A stretch of 35,000 nt of DNA. Source: Deinococcus metallilatus. GTDB taxonomy: Bacteria > Deinococcota > Deinococci > Deinococcales > Deinococcaceae. Location: NCBI RefSeq assembly GCF_004758605.1, contig NZ_CP038512.1:2940001-2975000 (forward strand). Reading direction: 5' to 3'. Each line of letters starts with the position of its first letter. The stretch's first letter is position 1. The position numbers and the translations under genes were made by a program. Of this stretch, positions 1 through 15,196 are shown piece by piece. The notes beneath the pieces are model-generated. The model saw only the letters and a list, made by a program, of their open reading frames with translations, was not told where the DNA came from and searched no databases.

Positions 1-1
1 C

Positions 2-940
<939 letters not shown>

Positions 941-956
941 GGGCTTGCCGCTGGGG

Positions 957-1003
957 CGCGTGGCTTGTGGAGGGGGTTTCCCACGCAGGCCACGCGGCTT
1001 TTT
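957..1003 (+). terminator. Rho-independent terminator after the desaturase
   Basis: CGCGTGGC at 957-964 pairs perfectly with GCCACGCG at 989-996, with further partial pairing inside the loop (TTGTGG with CCCACGCAG). A run of five T follows at 999-1003. It lies 17 nt after the desaturase stop codon. Confidence 0.7.
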
Positions 1004-1024
1004 GGGGTTGTGGGGGGAGAGGCC

Positions 1025-1372
1025 AGGGCTGACGTAAGTCAGAAGAAGAGGGCGTGTAGGACATTGGCTTTTCTCCCTCTCCCCTTGCGGGTGACTTGCA
1101 GAGCCGCGAAGCAGAGGGGCGGGGAGAGGGTGACAGCCGTAGGCTGCCCTCAAGACAAACCAGGCATTCGGTCATCCATTGGCCTCTCTACGCCGGGCCC
1201 GTTCACCCCCTCCCAGCCTCCCCCCTCAAGGGGGAGGGATTTTTATCGCTCTACACGTCGTTTCTTCTTTACGAGAAACTTACCTGCATCGCCCCGCCCC
1301 TTGCGGGAGACTTGCAAAGCCGCGCAGCAGAGGGCGGAGGTGAGGGGTGACAAGCGCAGCTTGCCCTCAACA
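1025..1372. repeat. Cluster of three dispersed non-coding repeats (A1, B1, A2) in the 485-bp gap
   Basis: The gap 941-1425 holds no credible gene after the terminator; most of it is repeat DNA. A1 (about 1071-1152) and A2 (about 1291-1371) share a core of CCCCTTGCGGG, then GACTTGCA with AGCCGCG and AGCAGAGG, ending in a GCTTGCCCTCAA-type tail. B1 (about 1201-1285) carries GTTCACCCCCT and CTCAAGGGGGAGG, as do the copies near 10950, 11925 and 14395. The left flank of A1 (1027-1060) resembles the reverse complement of the right end of the copy at 14324-14500, so the families share end modules. They resemble the small non-coding repeats reported for Deinococcus genomes; assignment to a named family needs alignment. 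Confidence 0.7.
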
Positions 1373-1425
1373 TCGCTGCAACGTCCAGTTTTCGATATCC
1401 CGAACCTTCCCCCACCTGTCACCAG

Positions 1426-1725
1426 CTACAAGCCTGCCTCCCCCTCCAGCCCGTAAATCTCCAGAAAGCGCCGCACCCGCGCCTCCAGCGTGGGCAGCGG
1501 GGCCACTTCTCCACATACCCAGTCGGGCTGGTAGTTGCGGCAGACGGCGGGGCGCGTGGTGTAGATGCCGCAGAGGCAGTCCGGGCCGAGATGCACGCAG
1601 GGGACTCCCAGGGGCTTGCCGAGCGCGTGAATGTCGGGGGCCGCGCAACACGCCCCGCACGCCGTACAGCTCCGGACGAGGGGGGAACGGGGCGGGAAGT
1701 CGGGAGGTGGGGTGAAGGGGTCCAT
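1426..1725 (-). CDS. YkgJ-type cysteine-cluster protein
   Basis: This is a 99-residue soluble protein with a run of conserved cysteines: CTACGACC near residue 19, a single Cys in VPCVHLG, then CLCGIY and [12 protein letters not shown]. That order and spacing fit the YkgJ / putative Zn- or Fe-chelating domain family, whose biochemical role is not established. The ATG at 1725 is close to the N-terminal end of the conserved region, as is normal for these short members. It lies 69 nt downstream of hisC on the same strand and is probably co-transcribed with it, although nothing links it to histidine synthesis. No signal peptide or membrane segment is seen. Confidence 0.8.
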   Translation of the reverse strand: MDPFTPPPDFPPRSPLVRSCTACGACCAAPDIHALGKPLGVPCVHLGPDCLCGIYTTRPAVCRNYQPDWVCGEVAPLPTLEARVRRFLEIYGLEGEAGL

Positions 1726-1794
1726 AGGGGCAGCAGGCCGCTGTTCAGGGAAGCTAGCGCCTCCGCGCCGCGCCCTGTGTGTCCCCCACCGCCC

Positions 1795-2892
1795 CTACCG
1801 GAACGCCCGGGCCGCCGCAATCAGCGCGTCGTTCTCGGCGGGCGTCCCGACCGCCACGCGCAGGCAGCCCGCCAGCCCCGGCAGCCGGTCCTGGCGACGC
1901 ACCACGATGCCTTGCGTGAGGAGATACTGGTAGGCGGCCTCGGCGTCGGGGGTGCGGAGCAGGTAGAAGTTCGACTGGCTGGGCAGCACCTGCCAGGTGG
2001 GATGGTCTTGCAGGGCCGCGAGGATGCGCCCGCGTTCGCGCCGGACTTCCTCCACACGTTCCAGCACGTAGCCGGGGTGTTCCAGCGCGACCTCCAGCGC
2101 CGCTTCCGCCAGCACGCCGACATTGAAGGCGGGGACCAGTTTGCGGAGGTGGGCGGCCAGCCGGGGGCTGGTCAGCGCGTACCCCAGCCGCAGGCCCGCC
2201 AGGCCCCACGCCTTGCTGAAGGTCCGCAGGCTCAGGCGGTTCTCGCCCTCCCGCACCAGATCACGGTCGTCCGTCCCGCTGTACTGGTGGTACGCCTCGT
2301 CCAGCACGACCACCCAGTCGCCCGCCGCCTCCACCACCTCGCGCACGGCGGCCCCGGTGTCCACGAAGCCGGTCGGGGCGTGGGGCTGCGTGACGTACAG
2401 CACACCGGGGGGATTCTCGCGCAGGGCGGCCTTGAGCCCTTCCACCGGCAGCGAGAAGTCGGGGTTCAGGGGCACCTGCACCAGCTTCGCGCCCAGCAGT
2501 TGCGCCTCCAGGGTGTACACGCTGAAGGTCGGGCTGACCGTCAGCACCGTCTGCCCGATGCCCGCCAGTTCGGTCAGCAGCTTGATCAGCACGTTGCTGC
2601 CCGGCGTGACGACCACACCCGCCGGGTCCCAGTCCTCGAAGGCCGCGATGCGGGCCCTGAGCCGGTCGGCGTGCAGATCGGGATAACGGTTCCAGGGCCG
2701 GGCCAGCATCCGCTCGGTCGCCAGCACCTTGAGATCGGCCGGAAAATCGTAGGGGCTCTCGTTCTGGTCGAGCTTGATGGGCACGTCGATGGGCGTGAAC
2801 GGGTAGGCGGGCACGGCGCGCACGGTCCCGCGCACGCCCGCCGGGTCCGCGGCCGGGGGCTGCTGCCGGGGAACTGAAGGCTCGGTGGTCAT
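1795..2892 (-). CDS. hisC: Histidinol-phosphate aminotransferase
   Basis: This is a 365-residue fold-type I PLP aminotransferase of the HisC group, which converts imidazole acetol phosphate plus glutamate to histidinol phosphate. The substrate-side [11 protein letters not shown] stretch (residues 41-51) is typical of HisC, D198 in [10 protein letters not shown] would hold the pyridine nitrogen, and the Schiff-base lysine is K227 in [15 protein letters not shown]. The loop that usually reads NPNNPTG is QPHAPTG (169-175), so the Asn that contacts the cofactor O3' is replaced by Ala. No other his genes are near; the neighbour downstream is the YkgJ-type gene. Related acyl-specific aminotransferases of this fold are possible, but the N-terminal motif favours HisC. 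Confidence 0.82.
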   Translation of the reverse strand: MTTEPSVPRQQPPAADPAGVRGTVRAVPAYPFTPIDVPIKLDQNESPYDFPADLKVLATERMLARPWNRYPDLHADRLRARIAAFEDWDPAGVVVTPGSNVLIKLLTELAGIGQTVLTVSPTFSVYTLEAQLLGAKLVQVPLNPDFSLPVEGLKAALRENPPGVLYVTQPHAPTGFVDTGAAVREVVEAAGDWVVVLDEAYHQYSGTDDRDLVREGENRLSLRTFSKAWGLAGLRLGYALTSPRLAAHLRKLVPAFNVGVLAEAALEVALEHPGYVLERVEEVRRERGRILAALQDHPTWQVLPSQSNFYLLRTPDAEAAYQYLLTQGIVVRRQDRLPGLAGCLRVAVGTPAENDALIAAARAFR

Positions 2893-2943
2893 GCGTCCGT
2901 TCTACCACCCGCTCTGGGCGCGCGCTCAAGTGTCCACGTATGC

Positions 2944-2976
2944 CAAACGGACGTTTGCTTGCCCCCGTGCTAGGCT
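2944..2976 (+). promoter_or_regulatory. TetR-type operator palindrome and -10 box
   Basis: A perfect inverted repeat, CAAACG-GA-CGTTTG, occupies 2944-2957 in the 110-bp gap between hisC and the TetR gene. A -10 like TAGGCT is at 2971-2976, so the palindrome falls where the -35 element should be. This is the expected place for autorepression by the TetR protein; the distance to the hisC start (52 nt) would also allow it to act on hisC. Confidence 0.6.
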
Positions 2977-3002
2977 GCGGCCACGCCCCGCGCGTTCCCG
3001 CC

Positions 3003-3632
3003 ATGACGGACCCCGCTGCCCCCCCCGCCCCGCCTGCCGCCGACCTGCCCGTCAAGTCGCGCCGTGAGCAGATTCATGACGTGGCCAGCCGCCTCTTTTC
3101 CGAGCGCGGCTACCACGCGACCAGCATGCGGGACCTGGCCGGGGAGCTGGGGATGCAGGGCGGCAGCCTGTACGCCCACATCAGCAGCAAGGAAGACCTG
3201 TTGATCGAGATCGTGAACCGGGCGGCGCGGCAGTTCGACGGGGCCCTGTTCACGCTGCGGGACGATCCCCTGCCCGCCGACCAGAAGCTGCGCGAGGCCA
3301 TGCAGCGCCACATCCGGGTGGTGGCCGACAACATGGAGAGCGCCACGGTCTTCTTCCACGAGTGGAAGCACCTCTCGCCGGAAGCGTATGACCGCGTGAC
3401 CGCCTGGCGCGACACGATTGACCACTTTTACCGGGATCTGGTCCGGCAGGGCATCCGCGAGGGCGCTTTCCGCGCCGACCTGGACGTCAAGATGGCCGCG
3501 AACCTGATCCTCTCGGCGGTGAACTGGGCCTACACCTGGTACCGCCCCGGCGGGAACCTCACCCCGCGCGACGTGGCCGAGGGGTACGCGGACATGCTGC
3601 TGGGCGGGTTGCGCGTATCGGAAGAAGGCTGA
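3003..3632 (+). CDS. TetR/AcrR family transcriptional regulator
   Basis: This is a 209-residue one-component regulator. The N-terminal TetR DNA-binding domain runs from about residue 19 to 65, with [20 protein letters not shown], then the recognition helix [15 protein letters not shown]. The C-terminal ligand domain is helical and includes [20 protein letters not shown] and [14 protein letters not shown], which look like TetR members that sense acyl-CoA or related hydrophobic ligands; the ligand itself cannot be read. I chose ATG 3003 over ATG 2940 because the upstream extension runs through the -10 box and the palindrome. The next gene begins 4 nt after its stop and is probably translated with it. 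Confidence 0.88.
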   Translation: MTDPAAPPAPPAADLPVKSRREQIHDVASRLFSERGYHATSMRDLAGELGMQGGSLYAHISSKEDLLIEIVNRAARQFDGALFTLRDDPLPADQKLREAMQRHIRVVADNMESATVFFHEWKHLSPEAYDRVTAWRDTIDHFYRDLVRQGIREGAFRADLDVKMAANLILSAVNWAYTWYRPGGNLTPRDVAEGYADMLLGGLRVSEEG

Positions 3633-3635
3633 AGC

Positions 3636-3941
3636 GTGAGTCACCCGACCGTCACCGTCCGTATCCGCGACGCGCTGCGGTATGCCCAGGGCCGCGCCGA
3701 GAAGCTGGGACGCACCCAGCAGCTCGAACTGGGCGAGAACCTGTTTATCCGGATCGCGCCGGGGGGGCGCAAGTTCCTGCTGTTCTGCCTGGACGGCGAG
3801 CCCGAACAGGGGACCGCGCGCGCCGTCGCGGAGGCCCTGGGATTGAAAGACCCCCAGTACGGCTGGCATCAGGGCGCGACCCTGCGCTCGCTGACGGTGA
3901 CGGAAGCGGGTGCGGAAGAGGCGCCGCCGCCTTCAGAGTGA
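3636..3941 (+). CDS. Hypothetical 101-residue protein coupled to the TetR gene
   Basis: I do not recognise this family. The gene starts at GTG 3636, 4 nt after the TetR stop, with a GAAGAAGG-like ribosome binding stretch at 3621-3628 inside the end of the TetR gene. The product is a small soluble protein with alternating hydrophobic segments ([33 protein letters not shown]) suggesting a compact alpha-beta fold, then an acidic proline-rich tail. Because it is translationally coupled to the regulator it may work with it, but that is only inferred from position. There is no signal peptide or metal motif. Confidence 0.7.
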   Translation: MSHPTVTVRIRDALRYAQGRAEKLGRTQQLELGENLFIRIAPGGRKFLLFCLDGEPEQGTARAVAEALGLKDPQYGWHQGATLRSLTVTEAGAEEAPPPSE

Positions 3942-4026
3942 AAAGTCTCCCCTTCCCTGATTGCGGCATGAGGGCAGACTTCGAGGTCCTTGGGGCCAAG
4001 CTGAACGTCCTTTGCAAATCAGGGCC

Positions 4027-4032
4027 TAACGT
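4027..4032 (+). promoter_or_regulatory. -10 box of a leaderless promoter
   Basis: TAACGT ends 7 nt before ATG 4040, which places the expected transcription start at or next to the start codon. No ribosome binding site is present and no good -35 is visible. Confidence 0.55.
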
Positions 4033-4039
4033 GAGCGAT

Positions 4040-4498
4040 ATGAAAAAGGTCCTCTCTCTGCTGGCGCTGCCGCTCGCCCTGGCCTCTTGCAGCGTGTTCG
4101 GGGTCTCCAACGGGGACGTAACGGGCACCATCAGCAACGCGCCCACAAACCAGGGCACCATTCGCCTGGCCGTCCTGGGCGTCAGCTTCGGCGGCATCAG
4201 CAACACGAGCGTGAATCAGATCGCGGTGACCCCCGGCAGTGGCGGCGTCTACAGCATCAGCCTGCCTCAGAACCCCAGCGACGGCGGCTACGAGGTCATC
4301 GCCTACGCCGACACGAACAACGACGGGCAGTATGAATCGGGCGAGCCGCGCACCCAGTCCAACGGCAAGACTCTGGTCTACACCAGCAGCAATCTCGTCG
4401 GCACGTTCACGGGGCTCAGCAAGGGCTGGAACCTCGTGCAGAACGGCCAGGTCGTCAAGAGCGGCACCCCCTTCAACGGCTACGACCTGAGCTTCTGA
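4040..4498 (+). CDS. Small secreted lipoprotein, function unknown
   Basis: The 152-residue product starts with a lipoprotein signal, [17 protein letters not shown], with the lipobox LAS-C at residues 14-17, so Cys17 would be lipidated. The mature part is rich in Gly, Ser, Asn and Thr and shows a calcium-loop-like [14 protein letters not shown] stretch, within a transthyretin-like or carboxypeptidase-regulatory-like beta sandwich pattern ([14 protein letters not shown] at the start, [15 protein letters not shown] later). ATG 4040 is preferred to the longer frame from 3938, because only this start gives the signal peptide and it follows a -10 box by 7 nt. It probably sits on the outer face of the cell envelope. 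Confidence 0.8.
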   Translation: MKKVLSLLALPLALASCSVFGVSNGDVTGTISNAPTNQGTIRLAVLGVSFGGISNTSVNQIAVTPGSGGVYSISLPQNPSDGGYEVIAYADTNNDGQYESGEPRTQSNGKTLVYTSSNLVGTFTGLSKGWNLVQNGQVVKSGTPFNGYDLSF

Positions 4499-4517
4499 TC
4501 CCGCCCCACAAAAGACC

Positions 4518-4560
4518 CCACAGAGAAAGGCGGCCCACAGTGAGCCGCCTTTCTCTGTGG
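4518..4560. terminator. Strong bidirectional hairpin between convergent genes
   Basis: A perfect 17-bp stem (4518-4534 with 4544-4560) and a 9-nt loop lie between the lipoprotein and SRPBCC stop codons. On the minus strand the stem is followed by a short T-rich run (complement of AAAA at 4510-4513), so it best terminates the SRPBCC gene but can serve both. Confidence 0.85.
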
Positions 4561-4571
4561 AGCCCCGATGT

Positions 4572-5249
<678 letters not shown>

Positions 5250-5355
5250 AGGTGTTCCTCCGCTCCAGGCAGTCTAGGGGCGTCTTCTCATCTTCCGGGT
5301 GAACCCTTCCCCAAGCCACATTTAAGGTGGGGCAGGGAAAGGGGCCGGTGGAAGC

Positions 5356-5661
5356 TCAGCCCTCCGCGTTGCGGTCCTCGCCGCTCGCGCCGATGATGTC
5401 GGCGTCACGCCCCTCGCCGGTCGGATTCAGCATCCCGCTGTTGTCCATCTGCCTGGCCGGGTCCGGGAGGTCCTCCAGACCTGAGGGGAGACTCCCCGTC
5501 TCCGCATGCTGCTGTTCGATGTGCCGGGTGGCCTGCCGGTCGGCGCGCGTGGTCCCGCCTTGCAGGCTGGGGTCGAGGTTGGTGTTCGCGTCGGGCGTGT
5601 CGCCTCCGGCCCCCATGTAGGACGCTGGCTCGGGAGTGCTGCCGGGTCTGCCTTCATCCAT
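5356..5661 (-). CDS. Small hydrophilic, probably disordered protein
   Basis: I do not recognise a family. The start at 5661 is set by a strong AGGAGG ribosome binding site 7 nt upstream. The 101-residue product is acidic, rich in Gly, Pro, Asp, Asn and Ser, and has almost no hydrophobic segments. This composition resembles small hydrophilic stress or desiccation-type proteins, but no LEA or hydrophilin repeat motif is clear, so no function is assigned. It stands alone upstream of the SRPBCC gene on the same strand, separated by about 105 bp that holds the SRPBCC promoter. Confidence 0.7.
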   Translation of the reverse strand: MDEGRPGSTPEPASYMGAGGDTPDANTNLDPSLQGGTTRADRQATRHIEQQHAETGSLPSGLEDLPDPARQMDNSGMLNPTGEGRDADIIGASGEDRNAEG

Positions 5662-5768
5662 GATCGCGCCTCCTGTGGCTGCCCTCCATGCTTCCGCGCG
5701 GGCCTGACCCGGCGGATGTGCCCGCCTTGACCCCCTGCTCATGCAGCCGTCGCGCTAGGCTGGCGGGC

Positions 5769-5887
5769 ATGAGTGGTGTGGCTCCTGTGGAGCGGTCAAA
5801 TGGTCTGACGGTCAAACGGTCTAACGGCGGCCTCCCTCCTGGCCCTTTAGACGGTTTGACGGTTAGACCCGCCCCCAGGGCCGACCT

Positions 5888-5891
<4 letters not shown>
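5769..5891 (+). CDS. Possible 40-codon upstream ORF before the EamA gene
   Basis: ATG 5769 lies 7 nt after a TAGGCT -10 box (5756-5761), the spacing of leaderless genes elsewhere in this window. The frame runs 40 codons through the octamer hairpin and ends with a TGA that overlaps the GTG start of the EamA gene (GTGA at 5888-5891). The peptide mostly translates the repeat, so it may act only to carry ribosomes to the EamA start. It may equally be chance. Confidence 0.35.
5794..5869. repeat. Hairpin with arms of tandem 8-nt units
   Basis: The left arm is four successive 8-nt units of the form GGTCWRAY (5794-5825). The right arm (5847-5869) is their reverse complement with slightly different units. 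Bases 5802-5824 pair with 5847-5869 with two mismatches and one G-T pair, around a 22-nt loop. It sits between the -10 at 5756 and the EamA start. Confidence 0.75.
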
Positions 5892-6784
<893 letters not shown>

Positions 6785-6794
6785 GGGGCACGCG

Positions 6795-8279
<1,485 letters not shown>

Positions 8280-8326
8280 GACGGGGGAAAGGCTCTTTTC
8301 CCGCGCACCGCGTCCCGCCGACCGCG

Positions 8327-8332
8327 TACCCT
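8327..8332 (+). promoter_or_regulatory. -10 box of a leaderless promoter
   Basis: TACCCT ends 7 nt before ATG 8340 of the Nudix gene, and there is no ribosome binding site. The -35 is not evident. Confidence 0.55.
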
Positions 8333-8339
8333 GACGCTC

Positions 8340-8761
8340 ATGGACAGACCAGTCGTCTGCGTGGGCGCACTCGTATGGGGACCGGACGGGCGCGTCTTGC
8401 TCGCCCGCACGACGAAATGGCGCGGGTTGTGGGGCGTGCCCGGCGGCAAGGTGGACTGGGGCGAGACGCTCTCGGACGCGGTGCGGCGCGAGTTCCGCGA
8501 GGAGACGGGTCTCACGCTCTCGGACGTGCGCTACGCCCAGACGCAGGAGGCCGTGCTGAGCGGGGAGTTCCACAAGCCCGCCCACCTGCTGCTGGTGGAC
8601 TTCTTCGCGCGGACGGACACGCACGAGATCACGCCCAACGAGGAAATCGCGGAATGGGTCTGGGTGCCGCTGACGGAGGCCGTCCATTACCCGCTGAACA
8701 CGGTCACGCGCACGCTGGTCGAACTCGCCCTGAACGTGGAGGCACGGGGCCGGGGAGAGGC

Positions 8762-8765
<4 letters not shown>
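8340..8765 (+). CDS. Nudix hydrolase
   Basis: The 141-residue protein carries a complete Nudix box (GX5EX7REUXEEXGU) at residues 36-58, with the metal-binding REFREETG core at 50-57. Nudix enzymes cleave nucleoside diphosphates linked to another group, such as oxidised nucleotides or NADH; the substrate here cannot be read. The rest of the chain ([25 protein letters not shown]) fits the usual single-domain fold. Deinococcus species carry many Nudix proteins. Its stop overlaps the GTG start of the next SDR gene, so the pair is translationally coupled. Confidence 0.92.
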
Positions 8766-9490
<725 letters not shown>

Positions 9491-9503
9491 CGCCCAAAAG
9501 GAA

Positions 9504-9532
9504 CCGCCGTCAGTCTGGATTGCCGACGGCGG
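9504..9532. terminator. Bidirectional hairpin between convergent genes
   Basis: CCGCCGTC (9504-9511) pairs perfectly with GACGGCGG (9525-9532) around a 13-nt loop. It lies between the SDR and YscW-domain stop codons. AAAA at 9496-9499 gives the minus-strand transcript a short U run. Confidence 0.7.
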
Positions 9533-9550
9533 CCCCGGAAGTCGGAAGGA

Positions 9551-10018
9551 TCAACGGGCGGGCGTAACCTTGAGGTTCAGCACGGCGTTCTGGCTGCGCG
9601 GCAGTTCCTGCGCCTTGTTGCTGCTGTACAGCAGGCGGCCGTTCGGTCCCGTGACGCGGACGGTCACGGCGTAGACGCGGCGCGGGTTCATGCGGGCTGG
9701 GTTGTACTGGAACTGGTAGGGCGTGGAGAGGCGCGTGGAGGGGAAGCTGACCGTCAGCCGGGTGGTGCCGGGCGCATTCAGCCGGGTCACGTCCTCGATG
9801 TTGAGGGTCACGGTGCTGCCCGAGGGCAGCCGCACCTCGTTGGGGGCCGAGATGCGGCCACTCACGACCCGCCACCCGGCGGGCACATCGGTCAGGCTGG
9901 GCATGGGGGCCGACGTGTTGGTGGACGTGCTGGTGGTCGTCCGGGTGATGGTGATGCTCTGGGCGGAAGCGGGCGTGGCGAGCAGAGCCGCCAGCAGCAG
10001 CGCAGCGAATCGTTTCAT
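9551..10018 (-). CDS. Secreted YscW/YbaY-domain protein
   Basis: The 155-residue product begins with a Sec signal peptide ([20 protein letters not shown], cleavage after ASA). After a short Thr/Ser-rich linker, the rest matches the YscW/YbaY (pfam09619) pattern: VSGRI near residue 53, [20 protein letters not shown], then [20 protein letters not shown] and GRLLYSSN. Members in enterobacteria are small envelope lipoproteins of unclear role and are related to the type III pilotin YscW; this one lacks a lipobox, so it would be a soluble exported protein. TAGCGT at 10025-10030 (minus strand) ends 6 nt before ATG 10018, so the mRNA is probably leaderless. Confidence 0.78.
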   Translation of the reverse strand: MKRFAALLLAALLATPASAQSITITRTTTSTSTNTSAPMPSLTDVPAGWRVVSGRISAPNEVRLPSGSTVTLNIEDVTRLNAPGTTRLTVSFPSTRLSTPYQFQYNPARMNPRRVYAVTVRVTGPNGRLLYSSNKAQELPRSQNAVLNLKVTPAR

Positions 10019-10132
10019 GACTTCACGCTAGGGCGGCGCCTCGTCAGGTACGACGAGAACACGTGCAGACTTTCTTCACGTTCCCGCCTGCCCCCTGATG
10101 CCCCCACGCGGCCCGTGTTCCAATGGTCCCCG

Positions 10133-10801
<669 letters not shown>

Positions 10802-10880
10802 GCGGCTGTTTGAAAGGGTCACCATGACCCGTCCACGCCCTGAGTCTGCTCAAAGCTGAGGCCCCCTGGCTTTTCAAGAC

Positions 10881-11048
10881 ATAGGACTGACGTGGAACGC
10901 TGGCTTGGAATATCGGGGAGTTGAGGGAACGTGGTGCTGGGACGGCAGGCACGTTCACCCCCTCTCCTGCGGAGCTGTACCAGTCCCAATCTCCCCCCTC
11001 AAGGGGGAGGAGCTAAAAATACTGTCACGCACGGATTCGTCTTCCGCC
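10881..11048 (+). repeat. Dispersed repeat B2, upstream-extended copy
   Basis: The 342-bp gap 10802-11143 holds no gene. It contains a small perfect hairpin (GGGTCA-CCA-TGACCC, 10816-10830) after alkA, and then this repeat. B2 begins AGGACTGACG at 10883, carries CGGGGAGTTGAG, GTTCACCCCCTCTCCTGCGGAGCT and CTCAAGGGGGAGGAG, and matches the copy at 14324 along almost its whole length. The right terminal inverted repeat of that copy is not recognisable here. Confidence 0.75.
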
Positions 11049-11143
11049 CCGAACTCTGGAGGAGACGCCTGATCTCAACGCGGTCCGGGCAGGAATCGTC
11101 ACCGCGCCAAGCTTCCAACCTGCCCTGCATCCGCCCCCACGCC

Positions 11144-11833
<690 letters not shown>

Positions 11834-11924
11834 GGTTCTGCCCAGGATACCCGAAACGGCCGCGAATCGCCCGGCAGCGCGGCGGTGATGCAGGGCGCCC
11901 GCAAAGTAGCAAGGTTCGCCCAGT

Positions 11925-12190
11925 CCGGTTTAACCCCTCTGCTGCGCAGCTCTGCGAGTTCGGCCCTTCGGCCCACCTCCCCTCAAGACGCCTGATGCGC
12001 ATTACAGGGCTGGCAGATAGGACAAGCAGGAGTGTTTTTCTCATGTGGGACGAGGGCAAGCTGGCGCTTGCTACCCCTCTCCCCGGCCCTCCGCTTCGCG
12101 GCTCTGCGAGTCACCCGCAAGGGGAGAGGGAGAAAAAAGTCCATTCCAGACAGCAACTTTCTATTGCACATCAGGCGCTCAAGGGGCACA
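11925..12190. repeat. Dispersed repeat B4, split by the element at 11988-12177
   Basis: Bases 11930-11987 (TTAACCCCTCTGCTGCGCAG to CCTCCCCTCAAG) match the left and centre of the B repeats, and the GGGG expected after CTCAAG is found only at 12183 onward, after the inserted element. The 592-bp gap 11834-12425 holds no gene apart from the promoter and leader of the acyl-CoA dehydrogenase. Confidence 0.6.
11988..12177. mobile_element. MITE-like non-coding element, 190 bp
   Basis: The ends are inverted repeats: CGCCTGATGCGC at 11988-11999 and GCACATCAGGCG at 12166-12177, matching at 11 of 12 positions. The 6-bp direct repeat CTCAAG flanks it (11981-11986 and 12178-12183; one extra A on the left), as a target duplication would. 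The interior is a reverse-oriented A-type repeat (core at 12063-12132). No transposase is encoded, so movement would need one in trans. Confidence 0.55.
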
Positions 12191-12206
12191 GATTGAGCTT
12201 CCGAGA

Positions 12207-12278
12207 GGGCCAAGGGCGTCCCCGGCTCCCCCCCTGGGGAGCTGTCAGCAAAGCTGACTGAGGGGTTACCGGGGCGCG
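12207..12278. repeat. Small palindromic repeat before the acyl-CoA dehydrogenase promoter
   Basis: The segment CCCCCCTGGGGAGCTGTCAG, followed by CAAAGCTGACTGAGGGG, contains two nested inverted repeats (CCCC-CTGGGG and GTCAGC-AAA-GCTGAC). It is non-coding and has the look of another dispersed repeat, though no second copy lies in this window. Confidence 0.45.
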
Positions 12279-12360
12279 CACTTCCAAAACCCGACGTTGC
12301 GGTGGCCCTGGACGGTGATGCGGCACACGTGACTTTTGCCCCCCCAAGTTTTAGACTCGG

Positions 12361-12366
12361 TACAAT
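12361..12366 (+). promoter_or_regulatory. -10 box of the acyl-CoA dehydrogenase gene
   Basis: TACAAT is a near-consensus -10 box. A -35 is not clear (TTGCCC at 12336-12341 would need a 19-nt spacer). Transcription would start near 12373, leaving a leader of about 50 nt that includes a GAGGAGGAGA ribosome binding site at 12409-12418. Confidence 0.6.
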
Positions 12367-12425
12367 CAACAATGCTGGGTGCCGTCCTCAAAGGAGCGGA
12401 CCCCCGCGAGGAGGAGACGAGAGAC

Positions 12426-14264
<1,839 letters not shown>

Positions 14265-14281
14265 AGACTCGCTGCCTGGAG

Positions 14282-14319
14282 AGAAAGTCCCCGCCGAGAG
14301 TGACAGGCGGGGGCTTTCT
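14282..14319 (+). terminator. Rho-independent-type terminator after acyl-CoA dehydrogenase
   Basis: AGAAAGTCCCCGCC (14282-14295) pairs with GGCGGGGGCTTTCT (14306-14319), with one G-T pair, around a 10-nt loop. It starts 18 nt after the stop codon; there is only a short T-rich tail within the stem. Confidence 0.8.
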
Positions 14320-14323
14320 GCTC

Positions 14324-14500
14324 AGGACTGACGCGAAACTCTGATTGGGAACATCGGGGAGTTGAGAGAAAGTGGCACTGGAACGCTCTGCCCGTTCACC
14401 CCCTCTCCTGCGGAGCTTTGCAAGTCCCAGCCTCCCCCCTCAAGGGGGAGGAGAAAAATAGCGTCCCACACGCTTTCCTCTTCCCAATCGCGTAAGTCCT
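14324..14500. repeat. Dispersed repeat B3 with terminal inverted repeats
   Basis: The left end (14324-14351) and the reverse complement of the right end (14481-14500) share AGGACTKACGCGA followed by TTGGGAA; the left end has 8 extra bases between these blocks. The centre carries the B core (CGGGGAGTTGAG, GTTCACCCCCTCTCCTGCGG, CTCAAGGGGGAGGAG). It lies between the terminator and the stop codon of the winged-helix gene, so it does not cut either gene. It looks like a non-autonomous element; no clear target duplication is seen. Confidence 0.7.
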
Positions 14501-14515
14501 ATGCTGTTTGCGCGG

Positions 14516-15196
14516 TCAGGCGGTCGGAGCACCCAGGAAGGAATCGGTACGGCGGGAAATCCCCCGAAAGTTTTCCGCCTCGGCACCGGGCACCCCCTGA
14601 AAAGCCAGGACAGCGACCGTGCAGGGCTGTCCTCCCTCGCGGATGCCCTCGGCGGCCTCGTCCAGCAGCGCACTCATGGCGCGGGCAAGCCGCTGGTAGC
14701 GTTCCGGCGTCAGCCTGAGCGTCAGCGCGTCGAGGTGCGTGGGGTAGGGCTCGGCGGCGGGGGCGTCCGGCAGGGGCTGGGGCCGGGCGGGGTGCTCGCG
14801 GTCGCCAAAGCCGTACACGTCCTCCTCTCCGGTGTGCATCCGGCCCCACGAGCGTTCGTAGGCGTGCAGGAAGGCCGCTGAGAGGTCACGCAAATCGGCG
14901 GTCCCGTTGCCTCCCTCCTCACCCGGAGGCAGGAGGTCCGAGGGCACCCGGAACTCGGGCGCGGCGAGTTGATAGAACACCTTCCCGCCCTCGCGTTTCG
15001 CCTCGAACAGCAGGCCCAGGTCCGCCAGCTTGCGGGCGTGGTGGTGGGCGAGGTTGGCGGCCATGTCCAGCCGCGGGGCGACCTCGCTGGGCGAACGGGG
15101 CTGGAGGAACTGCCCCAGGAAACTCGTGTTCTGCCGCAGCGCGCGGGCCACCGCCGGGTCGGTCACGCGCACCACCTCCTGCTGCGTCTGTGTCAT
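14516..15196 (-). CDS. Winged-helix (ArsR-like) transcriptional regulator
   Basis: The 226-residue protein begins with a winged-helix DNA-binding domain: VARALRQNTSFLGQFLQPRS, then PSEVAPRLDMAANLAHHHAR, KLADLGLLFEAKREGGKVFYQ, at about residues 13-77. The Ala-Asn-Leu-Ala-His-His recognition helix and beta wing fit the ArsR/HTH_20 group. The remaining 145 residues have no Cys-based metal site and include an acidic stretch and RLTPERYQRLARAMSALLDEA, an alpha-helical domain seen in regulators of unknown ligand. CACGCT lies 6 nt before ATG 15196 and may be a weak leaderless -10. It is divergent from the FmdB-like gene. Confidence 0.83.
   Translation of the reverse strand: MTQTQQEVVRVTDPAVARALRQNTSFLGQFLQPRSPSEVAPRLDMAANLAHHHARKLADLGLLFEAKREGGKVFYQLAAPEFRVPSDLLPPGEEGGNGTADLRDLSAAFLHAYERSWGRMHTGEEDVYGFGDREHPARPQPLPDAPAAEPYPTHLDALTLRLTPERYQRLARAMSALLDEAAEGIREGGQPCTVAVLAFQGVPGAEAENFRGISRRTDSFLGAPTA

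Noticed and set aside
1025..1372. CRISPR array
   Set aside because: The repeats are long, few, imperfect and of two kinds, with no regular spacers and no cas genes nearby.
10881..11048. Complete terminal inverted repeats in B2
   Set aside because: The left end matches B3, but I could not find the matching right end.
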